From assembly GCF_914767665.1 (NCBI RefSeq), contig NC_059504.1, positions 18,664,501 through 18,728,500 on the forward strand: DNA of 64,000 bases, in the 5' to 3' direction. This DNA comes from Harmonia axyridis (lineage: Eukaryota; Arthropoda; Insecta; Coleoptera; Coccinellidae). This document shows positions 46,879-56,899 of this stretch, piece after piece (the stretch's first letter is position 1; the number at the start of each line of letters is the position of its first letter). Position numbers and translations under genes: made by a program. The notes under the pieces are model-generated. The model was not told the origin of the DNA, did not search any database, and was given only the letters and a program-made list of their open reading frames with translations.

Positions 46879-47893
46879 TTGATGAAATTGTTTTTTCTTC
46901 ACATTTGTGTAATTATTGCTTTCCATTTGAATGGTCCATCAATTCAATATTCAGAAAAATCAACCATCATTGATTGGTATGCTAAGTTTAAACGTGGTGA
47001 AATGAGCACCGAAGACGACGGCGAACGCAGAGGACGCCCTAAAGAGGCTTTCACCGACGAAAAAAATCAAAAAACATCACAAAATAATTTTGAATGAGCG
47101 TAAAGTGAAAATGATCGAGATAGCAGACATAGTGAAGATATCATCTGATTGTGTACATCATATCATTCGCGAATATTTGTAGATGACAAAGCTGTGTGCA
47201 AAATGGGTGCCGCGCGAGCTCACAATCGATCAAAAGCAACAACGTGTTAATGATTCTGAGCATTGTTTGAAGCTGATAAAGTGCAATAAACCTGAATATT
47301 TGCGACGATATGTGATGATGGATTCAACATGGCTTCATCATTTCACTCTGGAGTCCAATCAACAGTTAGCTGAGTGGACTGCACACGATGAACCGAATTC
47401 AAAGCGAGGAAAAACACAACAGTCAGCTGGCAAGGTTATAGCATCAGTATTCTGAGATGTGTAGAGTATAATATTTATTGATTACCTACAAAAGTGCCAG
47501 ACCATCAACAGCGATTATTATATGGCGTTATTAGATCGTTTATAGGATGAAATCGTTAAAAAACGCCCCCATTTGAAGAAAAAAGTTCCGTTTCATAAAG
47601 ACAATGCGCCGTGTCACGAATCAATGAAAACAAGGGCAAAATAGCATGAATTGGGCTTCGAATTGCTTCTGCATCCAATGTATTCGCAAGATCTGGCCCC
47701 CAGCGACTTTTTCCTGTTCTCAGACCTCAAAAGACTGCTCGCTAGAAAGAAATTTAGCGCCAATGAAGAAGTAATCGCCAAAACTGATGCCTATTTTGAA
47801 GCGAAAGATAAATCGTACTACAAAAATGGTATCGAAAAGTTGGATAATCGCTATAATCGCTGTATCGCCCTCGAAGGCAACTATGTTGAATAA
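46879..47893 (+). pseudogene. mariner transposase (DD34D), decayed
   Basis: The N-terminal part gives KSTIIDWYAKFKRGEMSTED and GERRGRPKEA. Then come KLCAKWVPRELTIDQKQQRV, MMDSTWLHHFTLESNQQLAE (first Asp) and KRGKTQQSAGKVIASVF. The second Asp lies in HKDNAPCHESM (codon 47600-47602) and the third in DLAPSDFFLF (codon 47705-47707), exactly 34 residues apart. The C-terminus reads YNRCIALEGNYVE, stop at 47893. Stops follow EYL and the SVF block, and frames change, so it is inactive. Confidence 0.9.
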
Positions 47894-48699
47894 TAAAATC
47901 GAAATTTACCAAAAAAATGTGTTTTACTATGGTAGACCGGGGACTTTCCATTTGGCCTTTTATGGTCTGAAAGGAATTTTCATTTTCTCTCAATACATCT
48001 TATGATAGGCGGGTCATGTCATTCGAAAAAACGCACTGTTTATACTTTTTGTATTCGTTTTGTATTTTTGGCGCTTGAATAAACAAGCGCTTGACTCCAA
48101 GTCAGTGTTTTCCTCGTTTTTTTTTTCAACATTCTGCTTAAATTTTCTTTGATTCCGATGACACTATGTAAATGAAATCATTATTATAAACATACTTGGA
48201 AAATTTCATCAAATTTGTTATCTCGGAAATTTGAGTATTTTTTCACAATATTTTCTATGGTTTTGATTATGTAATTTTTTTCGATAATCTTCTTTGATGT
48301 TGTTTAGTTCCGGTTATGCGATCACAATCAAACTTTGCACGGGGATTGAAATCATTATGCTACATCCCAATTCAAATTTAGAAAGCGATCGAAGTTCTGA
48401 TATTGCAATGAGAACAATATTGAGAACGGCCTATTCATCCTGAACATTGAAAAGTATTTAGGTCTTTCCGTTCGAGAGTTATAGAGAGTCGATAATCTCA
48501 AAAAATTGTCGCGAAATGATAGAGCCATCTGTTCAGAGAATGATCCTGCAAAAAGGTGAAGACGGTGGGATTTCGGAGAAGGTTGGAAGGTTCCATCCAA
48601 AAAAATTATTATTATTATTACATATAAATGAAGGCTGAGAACTAAGTCCTTTGTGAGCCTAAAAACTAAATAAATCGATTGATTAATTGAGGTTTATCT

Positions 48700-48870
48700 G
48701 ATCTTCTTCTTCCACTTTTTCCTAAGACTATTGTCTTGTTATTTTCTGTTTATCCAGCCTCCTGTGACGTAGATGTCCAGCTCTCATGCCATCTTTTTGG
48801 TGGTCGGCCAGGAGGGCGTCGAGTGTTGGGTCTTTCGTTCTTTGCCCACTTTGCCAATCGATCAATTTTG
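48700..48870 (-). pseudogene. Possible RTE-like LINE C-terminal fragment
   Basis: The minus strand reads IDRLAKWAKNERPNTRRPPG then RPPKRWHESW. GRPPKRW-D-like ends preceded by a WA-x-N segment close the proteins of several RTE-type LINEs. The piece is short and unsupported by other domains. Confidence 0.35.
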
Positions 48871-49460
48871 TTTGTCTGATCGTTGAGTAAAATGTATTTC
48901 TTTGTGAACAGGACTCTACATTTTGTATGGGACGTGATTTGGGTGGTATTCTATATTATTGAAATAATTCCAATTAGCAATAGAACGCCCTGTATATCGT
49001 GCACGTGCCAAGCCACTAATTTCATTTCCGGCATTATTCGCTTCGTATCCGGTATTTAATTACACTCCTTTGGCGAATTCTGCGGATGGTCCAGGAATCC
49101 AATATAGGATGATGACAATAAAAACGATCCACGCCTACTGTTCGATTTCATTCAGACTATTTGAGGGGTGGGGTGTTCAGGGTGAAAATGAAGCGATCGT
49201 CGTTCTAATCAACATTATTTCATTCGATTTGTGCGGTTTTGGATGCTCTGCAGGAAGCGAAATTGCCGGAATTCAGATTGTGCCTTTATTTTGTATATTA
49301 TACAGGGCGATTCATTGGTAAATGAGCGGAAGCTAAAGGCAGATAGAAGACACCAAGGCGAGTCAGAATAACCTTTATTTGAAGGGCCTATCTCTTCAAA
49401 TCAAAGCCCTTGATGAAATACAAAGGTTATCCTGTGTTTGCATCACTGGAGCTATGAGAA

Positions 49461-49484
49461 TAATAATAATAATAATAATAATAA
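49461..49484. repeat. TAA microsatellite
   Basis: Eight TAA units upstream of a LINE relic. Confidence 0.85.
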
Positions 49485-49689
49485 ACTTTATTTAGCACTC
49501 GGCTATTGAAAACAATACAAATATAATCCACTAACTCAATTAAATTCTTCATAAATATAACTCATTAAACATTTTTTGAATTCTCTATAATTATTACAAT
49601 ATTTGATCTTTTCAGGTAGATTATTGAAGATAACTAATCCCCTGCTAAATGTGGATTTATTCATTAATGTAGTATTAACTTTTTCTATG

Positions 49690-50640
49690 TACATGCCCAA
49701 CTAGGGCATTGGAGATCATCACAGATCTCACATCTCTTCATCTAGTGATAGAGAGAGTGGCCTATGAGGCCACTCTGAGACTATCTAGGGAAGGTACCGG
49801 AAATGAGGGAATTAGGAATAAGAGAGCCTGGTCCTCCTTGACTAATTATATACCATCAGAGAACCATCCCAGTGACGGGATGATAAAGAAAATTAGTATT
49901 CATTACGATACTAAGTAGAAAAGAGGATTGGAAAAAGGAGTCCACAATCCCAGTTCTTAAAAAGAATACCATCAAATGGTATACAGATGGTTCCAAAACC
50001 ACGATGGAGACTGGCGCTGGAGTATTCGGGGCTGGTACCAAACGCTCAAGTATCTTTCAGGCAGAGATACTCGCAATAAAAAGATGTGCAGAAATTAACA
50101 AATCAAGCAAGAAACTATCGGAAATGTGTCATAGCGATACATTCCGATAGTCAGGCTGCAATTAAAGCACTGAGCTCACATATCATCGATTCTAAGATGA
50201 TATTGGAGTGCCGAAGGAAACTTAATGAAATAGGTAAAAACAACAGGGTCTTTTTAGTCTGGATTCCCGGCCACTCTGGAATAAGAGGGAATGAGGAGGC
50301 CAACACATTTGCCAGAAAACGAGCACAACCTCCTTTCATCGGCCCGGAACCTTTCTGTGGTGTAGACAAATGTACCTACAAAAAAGAGTATCTTCCTGGT
50401 TTGAATCACTCCAGAAAGTTTCTTTGAAACTTTGACTCTACAAGATCCAAGAAGTATCTGGATCTTAGTAGGAATATGCTGCACCTCCCCACTGGATTCC
50501 TCACAGGGCATTGCCACCTTAGGAAACACCTCATGAGAATGGGTCTAACAGAAAACGACGAGTGCAGATTCTGTGGGGAGGAGGAAGAAACTCCGGGCCA
50601 CCTGGTGACGAAATGCCTCTTAATCTAAATCAAGATACAG
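49690..50640 (+). pseudogene. I-clade-like LINE: end of RT, RNase H and zinc motif
   Basis: LEIITDLTSLHLVIERVAYE then ATLRLSREGTGN is the linker after the reverse transcriptase. RNase H follows with KWYTDGSKTT (first Asp), FQAEILAIKRC (Glu), IHSDSQAAIKAL (Asp) and WIPGHSGIRGNEEAN (His and final Asp); the first two lie in another frame. A C-terminal CRFCGEEEETPGHLVTKC motif ends near 50630 with TTAATCTAAATC, resembling the tail of the copy at 29907. The reverse transcriptase body is missing. Confidence 0.82.
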
Positions 50641-50676
50641 AGTGTTTTAGATTTTGTCAATTTCTTCAATCCTAAT

Positions 50677-50809
50677 GGCCAGTTGCTCCATTTGCCTAAT
50701 CGTTGATTAAAAATTTAAACATTGATTACTTTCTGATTTTTCAAGAGAAATCAGAAAATAATCAATGTTTGAATTTTAATCAATGTTTAGGCAAATGGTG
50801 CAACTGGCC
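50677..50809. repeat. 133-bp near-perfect hairpin
   Basis: GGCCAGTTGCTCCATTTGCC at the left is mirrored by GGCAAATGGTGCAACTGGCC at the right. The arms, about 62 bp, pair with few mismatches around TTCAAGAGA. It lies between a LINE relic and a mariner. It is probably a tiny palindromic MITE; an RNA copy would form one long hairpin. Confidence 0.75.
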
Positions 50810-50838
50810 CTTAGACATAAGTCTGTACATATAAGGTA

Positions 50839-51980
50839 CAACAAGTATTTTTTTTTACTACACTAAAAAAATTCATTATTTTCGAATGAAAAACAAGGCT
50901 TTAATCACCATTGTTAGAATAATACGATTTAGGTCAAATATTCGTCGTTTTGTTCAATGACTTGTTGCCATTTTGAAGCTAATATCATTATGCCTCTCTC
51001 ATAGAAGATTGGCATCCCTATTGGCAAAAAATTGAGACAGTCGATTTTCACAAGCTTCTATTCAAGCAAATTTTTCAACAGCACAATTGTTTTTCATGGA
51101 CAAGAACAGATGGTAATCACTTGGTACCAGGTCCGGACTATAAGGTGGATACATAAGAACCTCACAACCAAGCTCCAGGAGGTTCTGGCGAGTTATAATC
51201 GTTGTGTGTGGCCTGTCGTTGTCCTGATGGAACACAATTCCTCTCCTATTAGCGGAAACTAGCCACTTCTAGGCGATTACTTCCTTCAAACAGTCCAATG
51301 GTTGACAGTACAGTTTCGAGTTAACAGTCGTGTCGTAGGGGAGTAGCTCATAGCAGATAATCCCAGCAAACACACAGCAAAACCTTCCTGGCCGTCAATC
51401 CTAGCTTGGCCATCGTTTCCGCCGGTTCTCCACGTTTCGACCACGGCCGTTTTCGCTTGACGTTGTCGTAAGTGATCCACTTTTCATCACCGGTCACCAA
51501 CCGCATCTAAAATGGGTGGATCTTATTGCGGTTCAACAGTGATTCGCATATAGAAATTCGGTCCATGTAGTTTTTTGCGTTAACTCGTGTTGTACCCATA
51601 CATCCAGCATCTTCTTGAGATCATCCTAATGAAAATGGTTACAAAAAATGTTTGTGCAATCTTCATCTCTTGGGCAATCGAAACAGTGTTCACATGACGT
51701 TCGGACTCGACAATGTCCTTGATTTTATCGACAAATTGGCCTTCCAGTGCGCGGTGCATATTTAACACCGAAATTACCGGAACGGAATAGACGAAACCAA
51801 AATTGCACGTGATAGAATGTTACAGTATCAGGACCATAAACATTATTTATATTCTCAGATTCCTGGCTTGCATTTTCGTCTTTATCGAAGGAAAACTGTA
51901 AAATATAGCGTATTTTCCCTTCGCTAGTATCTATCTTTGAACTGAGTAAACTAATCGCAAAACTGTCAAAAAAGTTTTTG
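50839..51980 (-). mobile_element. mariner element (DD34D), decayed
   Basis: TA lies at 50837-50838 and 51981-51982 with loosely matching ends (CAACAAGTATTTTTTTTTAC versus CAAAAACTTTTTTGAC read inward). On the minus strand come EGQFVDKIKDIVESERHVNT (helix-turn-helix) and HQDNDRPHTT (second Asp, 51221-51223). Then YPPYSPDLVPSDYHLF has the third Asp at 51116-51118, 34 residues on. CENRLSQFFANRD follows. The first catalytic block is poorly kept. Several stops and frameshifts. Confidence 0.8.
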
Positions 51981-51982
51981 TA

Positions 51983-52889
51983 CTACGAAATCTCATCTTT
52001 TTAAAGCCATCTAGTGAAGCCATCTATTGGAAAAATAATGGATTTCTTTTAACTACACCTAATATACAACAAAGGTTTAATTCCGAAGCTCTAAGAGGAA
52101 TCGACAAACCTGAATATTTGTCAACTCTGTAGGGTATACTGTTAATGAATCTCAAATACGGCATTCGAATTCCGAACAGACGGACAGACAGACTCAAGTC
52201 ATCAGTAAATAGAACCTCATCGTTTGAGTTCATTCTCGTCTAATTATTCGAAAATGATAAAGTCCTCATTTGGGAGAACGCCATGTGCTCAAAAGCCTCA
52301 ACTTCCATCGGAATCCAAAACAAAATTTCCCGACTTGCTCATCCAACAGCCCCCAGATGCATATCTCAGCGTGACCTGAAGTTGTATAAAAGAAGACAAT
52401 TATACATCCGCAACCCTATAATAATCTGAATTCATGCCATACGACTTGATTTATAAATATTTAATTAGTCTGGGATAAAATACGGTCTATTATCCTTCAG
52501 GGGCGTGGTTGGAGTTGGTCTTCCATCACGCTACCACAAATTGATTTACAGCGTCGTAGTTTTGACAGTAACTCCCGTGTTGTTGAACCTGAGGCACAGA
52601 CAGCGTGGAAATAGTGGAAACAAGGAATTCAGCAAAGGCTAGAGCACTAAATCTTGCCGTCTGTAAGCTGGCCACAGAGGATTTCTTGGATTTTCCAGGA
52701 AATGAATGGTTTCAGGTTTTCCACTTCGAAGTGGTCAGATATCGGAAACCCAAACGGAACTATAATAAATTGGCTAATTATGGAATAATTCATTTGATTA
52801 GTTTGGTCGCAGGAGTCCTAAAATGCCGAATGATTGAAACGAGAAACTTCCAATCTCCTATACAGAGTTATTTGAAACTTCGATGAAAC
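51983..52889. other. Unannotated interval
   Basis: CAGACGGACAGACAGACTCA near 52178 resembles a retroelement tail on either strand. The frame at 52605-52886 has no motif I recognise. Confidence 0.35.
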
Positions 52890-52980
52890 TTGTAAACAAA
52901 CCAGTAAAATACTTTTTTTTCAAGAAATTAGACTTTATTCGGCAACATAGTCACCTTCAAAATTGATATACATATGTACT

Positions 52981-53679
52981 ATTTTCTTGACAGGGTTGAA
53001 GGTCAGGTTGTTGGAACAAAAACCACTTCTCAGACCATTGCCGACATGTTTCGATTTTATTCAAAAATCTTCTTCAGGGCTCTATAATAAATTACAAGAT
53101 TTTTTTTTTTAAAAACACTAATAAATAAATCATGTTGGAATATACAATGGGACATTACAATTGAATAAATAATTACATGAATATCTGAACAGTACAATGC
53201 AAAAAAGGAATTTTTTAAAAAACGAATAGTGAGAGAAACACTAAAAACAATCCAGCCCAGCATACAGGTACTTGATGATTTTACATTAAAAAGGGGAAAC
53301 CAACTACTTACAGTCTATTTGCGGTTTTTTTGTCAGAATCATGAAATATATGAAATAAATATCACTTTTTGACACCATCAAATTACAATCTAAAACGAAC
53401 GAAATGATAAAACGGGAACAGACCACTCTGATAATACATATGTTATAAGTAAATAATGAATAATGTTTATATCTACATACATGACATTGACATTCAATTT
53501 GAATAATTAGTTCAAGTTATTTTTCTTTTTATTTTGTTGATGAGATAGTAATAGGCCGTATTCAAACTTTCAATGTCTGTTCTCCTGTTAATGGATTTTT
53601 CATCTTGTTTAATTGAGATCATTTCATGTAGCAAGCGTTTCTTTAAAATTTTTTGGTGTCCTAATATTTTTATTGAATC
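52981..53679 (-). mobile_element. Penelope-like element 3' part, inverted copy
   Basis: Reading on the minus strand it begins at GATTCAATAAAAATATTAGG. This matches codons DSIKILG of the plus-strand element at about 55096, and it runs through the last part of the protein and the whole 3' region to AAGAAAATAGT. The sequence is nearly identical to 55097-55799 in the opposite direction, so the locus has two Penelope 3' ends pointing outwards. The copy is joined directly to the ribozyme-bearing repeat at 53680. Confidence 0.88.
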
Positions 53680-53733
53680 TTTAGCGAGTCTTTCTCGAGC
53701 TAATATTTAGGTGCGCCCTCTCCCGGGGGCATT

Positions 53734-53800
53734 GTGTTTCGTCCCGAGATCGCTGGTGGACTCATCGGTTAGGCTATCCAGCGATCTCTGCCTAAGACAC
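53734..53800 (-). ncRNA. Hammerhead ribozyme motif, tandem copy 1
   Basis: Minus strand, 5' to 3': stem III GTG and cleavage triplet ending TC. Stem I is TTAGGC/GCCTAA capped by 15 nt. The core reads CCGATGA (canonical CTGATGA, one change at the U4 position). Stem II is GTCC/GGAC capped by 13 nt. Then core GAAA and stem III CAC. Loop I GAGATCGCTGG and loop II CCAGCGATCTC are perfect complements over 11 nt, which could give a loop-loop contact or a competing long hairpin. Predicted cleavage is after the C at 53796. Confidence 0.8.
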
Positions 53801-54204
53801 ACCTTCCCACCCATCGGGTGAGAAGTGAATCGGTTGCTTTGCGTCGACCCCTATAAATACGCCGGGGCCGATGTTGTGTGGCGCATTACGACCATGGCGC
53901 CATCTCTGAGCAAACCGAGTCACTACACACCCCCTCACCAGTAACGAAGACCCTCCTGAGGAGGAGGTACGCAGGTGGTCCCAGGGGGGAGAGAGCGCTT
54001 GCGTGCTGTGATGACGAAAAAAACGAGGCTCGGCGTGCCATCGGCTCCAGTCTCCGATGGACACCCCAGCAGCCGTAACGTTGAGCGGGGCAGTGAGTCG
54101 CCTCTGCGCTCCAACGCCGCAGCCTTCCGTCATCACGTCGGGGTCACCAATTTAGCGAGTCTTTCTCGAGCTAATATTTAGGTGCGCCCTCTCCCGGGGG
54201 CATT

Positions 54205-54271
54205 GTGTTTCGTCCCGAGATCGCTGGTGGACTCATCGGTTAGGCTATCCAGCGATCTCTGCCTAAGACAC
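54205..54271 (-). ncRNA. Hammerhead ribozyme motif, tandem copy 2
   Basis: Identical in sequence to copy 1 over the whole motif, 471 bp away, including the CCGATGA core variant. If both copies cleave in one minus-strand transcript, a 471-nt RNA with ends suited to circularisation would be released. The shared core change means the variant existed before duplication or was kept equal by rolling-circle copying. Confidence 0.8.
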
Positions 54272-54410
54272 ACCTTCCCACCCATCGGGTGAGAAGTGAA
54301 TCGGTTGCTTTGCGTCGACCCCTATAAATACGCCGGGGCCGATGTTGTGTGGCGCATTACGACCATGGCGCCATCTCTGAGCAAACCGAGTCACTACAAA
54401 TCGATGTTAA

Positions 54411-55265
54411 AATCAAAAAATCGAATCACAGGAGGGCACCTTACCTTTTCTGGACGTTTTGCTGATAAGACGCAGTAATGAAATAAAATATAATTGGTAT
54501 CGAAAACCTACTTTTTCCGGCAGAGTTTTAAATTTTAATTCAAAACACACTATCACACAGAAAATTAATATTGTCAACAATTTGAAAAATAGAGCTCTGA
54601 AACTGTCATCTCCAGAATTTCACCAAGATAACTTGAACCAAATAAAATCTATTTTACAGAAAAATGACTATCCCACCAAGATTATTGAAGAAATTATTTA
54701 CAGGAGAAATCGGGAACGGATTCAAGACGAAATAATTGAAAACAAAAAATTTTACGCCTTGACTTACGTTGGGGGTTTATCTGAGCAGATCAAAAGAATT
54801 ATTTCATCGCTTGGTGTCGACATAGCTTTTCGATCTGATAACACAAACAGAAAGCTTTTCTCAAGGTTAAAGATTACAACTCAAAAAGAATTGTTGAGTA
54901 ATGTTATCTACAAGATTTGTTGCAAGGATTGTCAATCTACATATATAGGACAAACAGGTCGATATCTTAAAGACAGAATCTCTGAACATAAGAGAGATTC
55001 CCTCAACATACTCAACCCTCTAAAAAAGAAAAAGGAGAACAACACCGCTCTAGCTGAACATGTGTCAAATACACTCCATTCTTTTGATTTTAACATCGAT
55101 TCAATAAAAATATTAGGACACCAAAAAATTTTAAAGAAACGCTTGCTACATGAAATGATCTCAATTAAACAAGATGAAAAATCCATTAACAGGAGAACAG
55201 ACATTGAAAGTTTGAATACGGCCTATTACTATCTCATCAACAAAATAAAAAGAAAAATAACTTGA
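54411..55265 (+). pseudogene. Penelope-like element protein, C-terminal part with GIY-YIG endonuclease
   Basis: The open frame runs from just after a TAA at 54408-54410 to the TGA at 55263-55265, about 284 codons without an internal stop. It starts within the reverse transcriptase end (GTLPFLDVLLIRRS, then NWYRKPTFSGRVLNFNS, both typical of Penelope). It continues through a connector to the GIY-YIG nuclease: VIYKICCKDC, STYIGQTGRYLKDRISEHKR and a C-terminal helical part. The fingers and palm of the polymerase are missing because the copy is broken at the ribozyme repeat, so it is a truncated but otherwise open relic. Confidence 0.9.
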
Positions 55266-55832
55266 ACTAATTATTCAAATTGAATGTCAATGTCATGTAT
55301 GTAGATATAAACATTATTCATTATTTACTTATAACATATGTATTATCAGAGTGGTCTGTTCCCGTTTTATCATTTCGTTCGTTTTAGATTGTAATTTGAT
55401 GGTGTCAAAAAGTGATATTTATTTCATATATTTCATGATTCTGACAAAAAAACCGCAAATAGACTGTAAGTAGTTGGTTTCCCCTTTTTAATGTAAAATC
55501 ATCAAGTACCTGTATGCTGGGCTGGATTGTTTTTCGTGTTTCTCTCACTATTCGTTTTATAAAAAATTCCTTTTTTGCATTGTACTGTTCAGATATTCAT
55601 GTAATTATTTATTCAATTGTAATGTCCCATTGTATATTCCAACATGATTTATTTATTAGTGTTTTTAAAAAAAAAAATCTTGTAATTTATTATAGAGCCC
55701 TGAAGAAGATTTTTGAATAAAATCGAAACATGTCGGCAATGGTCTGAGAAGTGGTTTTTGTTCCAACAACCTGACCTTCAACCCTGTCAAGAAAATAGTT
55801 CATCATTAAAAAAGGTCTCAAACCAATAACTC
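55266..55832 (+). mobile_element. Penelope-like element 3' region
   Basis: Non-coding 3' part matching the inverted copy up to AAGAAAATAGT at 55799. It is followed by about 33 bp not shared, and then the target duplication at 55833-55845. The frame 55514-55720 also exists in the inverted copy with few changes, but it starts in untranslated sequence and is probably chance. Confidence 0.8.
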
Positions 55833-56570
55833 ATACATATGTACTCCAACGCTTCTCTAACTTCCCCATGTCTTTCCTGTGAAAAGATTCGTCTTTGCTT
55901 TCAAAGTAGTCTTTCACCTTGGCAATTACTTCTTCATTAGTGCTAAATTTCATTCCCTGGAATATTCTTCGAGGTCTACTGAAAACTAGTATTCATTAGG
56001 GGGTCAGAGCTGTAAGATCGGCTGGCTAGTCAAGCAGTTAGACACTTAATTCATATGACCATGGTTTTCATCGATTTGTGACAAAGAGCATTGTTTTGGT
56101 GGAAAAGAATTTTTTTTTACATTTGAGGACGTTTTTCTCGAATTGCGGAACTCAATCGATCCGAAAACGTAATATAATATTCTATTTTGATAGTTTTACC
56201 CTTTTCAAGATGGTCAATGAATAGCATACCATGCACATCCCCGATAATCTTGCTAGCTAAAATTTGGGATCTTTATGGATTTGGTCTTTCATCAAGTGCT
56301 TTCCACTCAGCTGAGCTCTTATTGACTCAGTATTCATCCACTGCACATATTGACAGTGTTCACTGTTCAGAATCAATGATGCATTGTTGTTTTTCATTAA
56401 TGTTGAGCAAGCTCGGCATCCATTTCGAGCAAAGCTATTTCAAAAACATATGTTCACGCAAAATTGCGAATACACTACCTTCTAATATTTTGAACTCTAC
56501 TGCTATCTCACGCCACTTGTATTCACGATCACTCAAAACCATTTCAGAAACTATAATACAATGAATCTGT

Positions 56571-56899
56571 AATGATAAATAAATAAATAAACCAAAGAAG
56601 AAATCACTGAAAGTCAGACCTGAGCATGACATACCTATGAACACATGAATATAAGACGAGAACAACTGCAACAATGATAATATATATTGAAAATAATAAT
56701 AACATAATCATTTAAACTAATGAAACCAACCAATGAAATATATAAATCACAGTAGAATAAAACAAGGTGAGGGGATCATTTAGACTAGGACAGATGGAGT
56801 AAATTATATAAGCAAATTCAGTCGGTCTTTTACTGAAGCGCCCTCAAAGAGCTCATCAAGCAAATAAAATAGGTGTAAGTATTACCAACCAGGACAGTG
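56571..56899. other. Unannotated interval between the mariner and a LINE
   Basis: It is AT-rich, with a short AAATA run at 56576-56594. It may contain the mariner 5' end, which I could not define. Confidence 0.35.

Larger units (their letters stand above)
47894..49689. other. Mostly unannotated interval
   Basis: It holds a small LINE end (48700-48870), an AAT microsatellite (49461) and two isolated transposon-like ends: CGCCCTGTATA near 48967 and TATACAGGGCGATTC near 49301. No gene is recognised. Confidence 0.4.
53680..54398 (-). repeat. GC-rich tandem repeat, 471-bp unit, about 1.5 copies, hammerhead-bearing
   Basis: A 248-bp block starting TTTAGCGAGTCTTTCTCGAG is present at 53680-53927 and again, essentially unchanged, at 54151-54398. 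The period is exactly 471 bp. The unit is far richer in GC than anything else here. Each block holds one hammerhead on the minus strand, in the same sense as the inverted Penelope fragment that adjoins it at 53679. Penelope pseudo-LTRs are known to carry hammerheads, so this is either such a pseudo-LTR dimer or a retrozyme-like passenger. Confidence 0.85.
52890..56570 (-). pseudogene. mariner transposase, interrupted by the Penelope composite
   Basis: Minus-strand pieces at 55846-56565 give WREIAVEFKILEGSVFAILR, LCSKWMPSLLNINEKQQ, DSEQCQYVQW, then GMKFSTNEEVIAKVKDYFES and KDESFHRKDMGKLEKRWSTY. The reading resumes across the 2.85-kb insertion at 52980-52920 as INFEGDYVAE and a stop, the usual mariner C-terminus. 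The target duplication ATACATATGTACT lies at 52968-52980 and 55833-55845. Many stops lie within the catalytic region. Confidence 0.8.

Noticed and set aside
26280..49484. ATT/AAT runs as possible centromeric or structural satellites
   Set aside because: They are short microsatellites at scattered sites, usually in transposon loops or beside LINE relics, not arrays.
53792..54136. 114-codon open frame on the minus strand in the GC-rich repeat
   Set aside because: It overlaps one ribozyme edge, has no recognisable motif, and GC-rich DNA is prone to long chance frames.
55514..55720. 68-codon frame conserved between the two Penelope 3' copies (also 53057-53263)
   Set aside because: The two copies are nearly identical at DNA level because of recent duplication, so conservation of the frame says nothing about coding.
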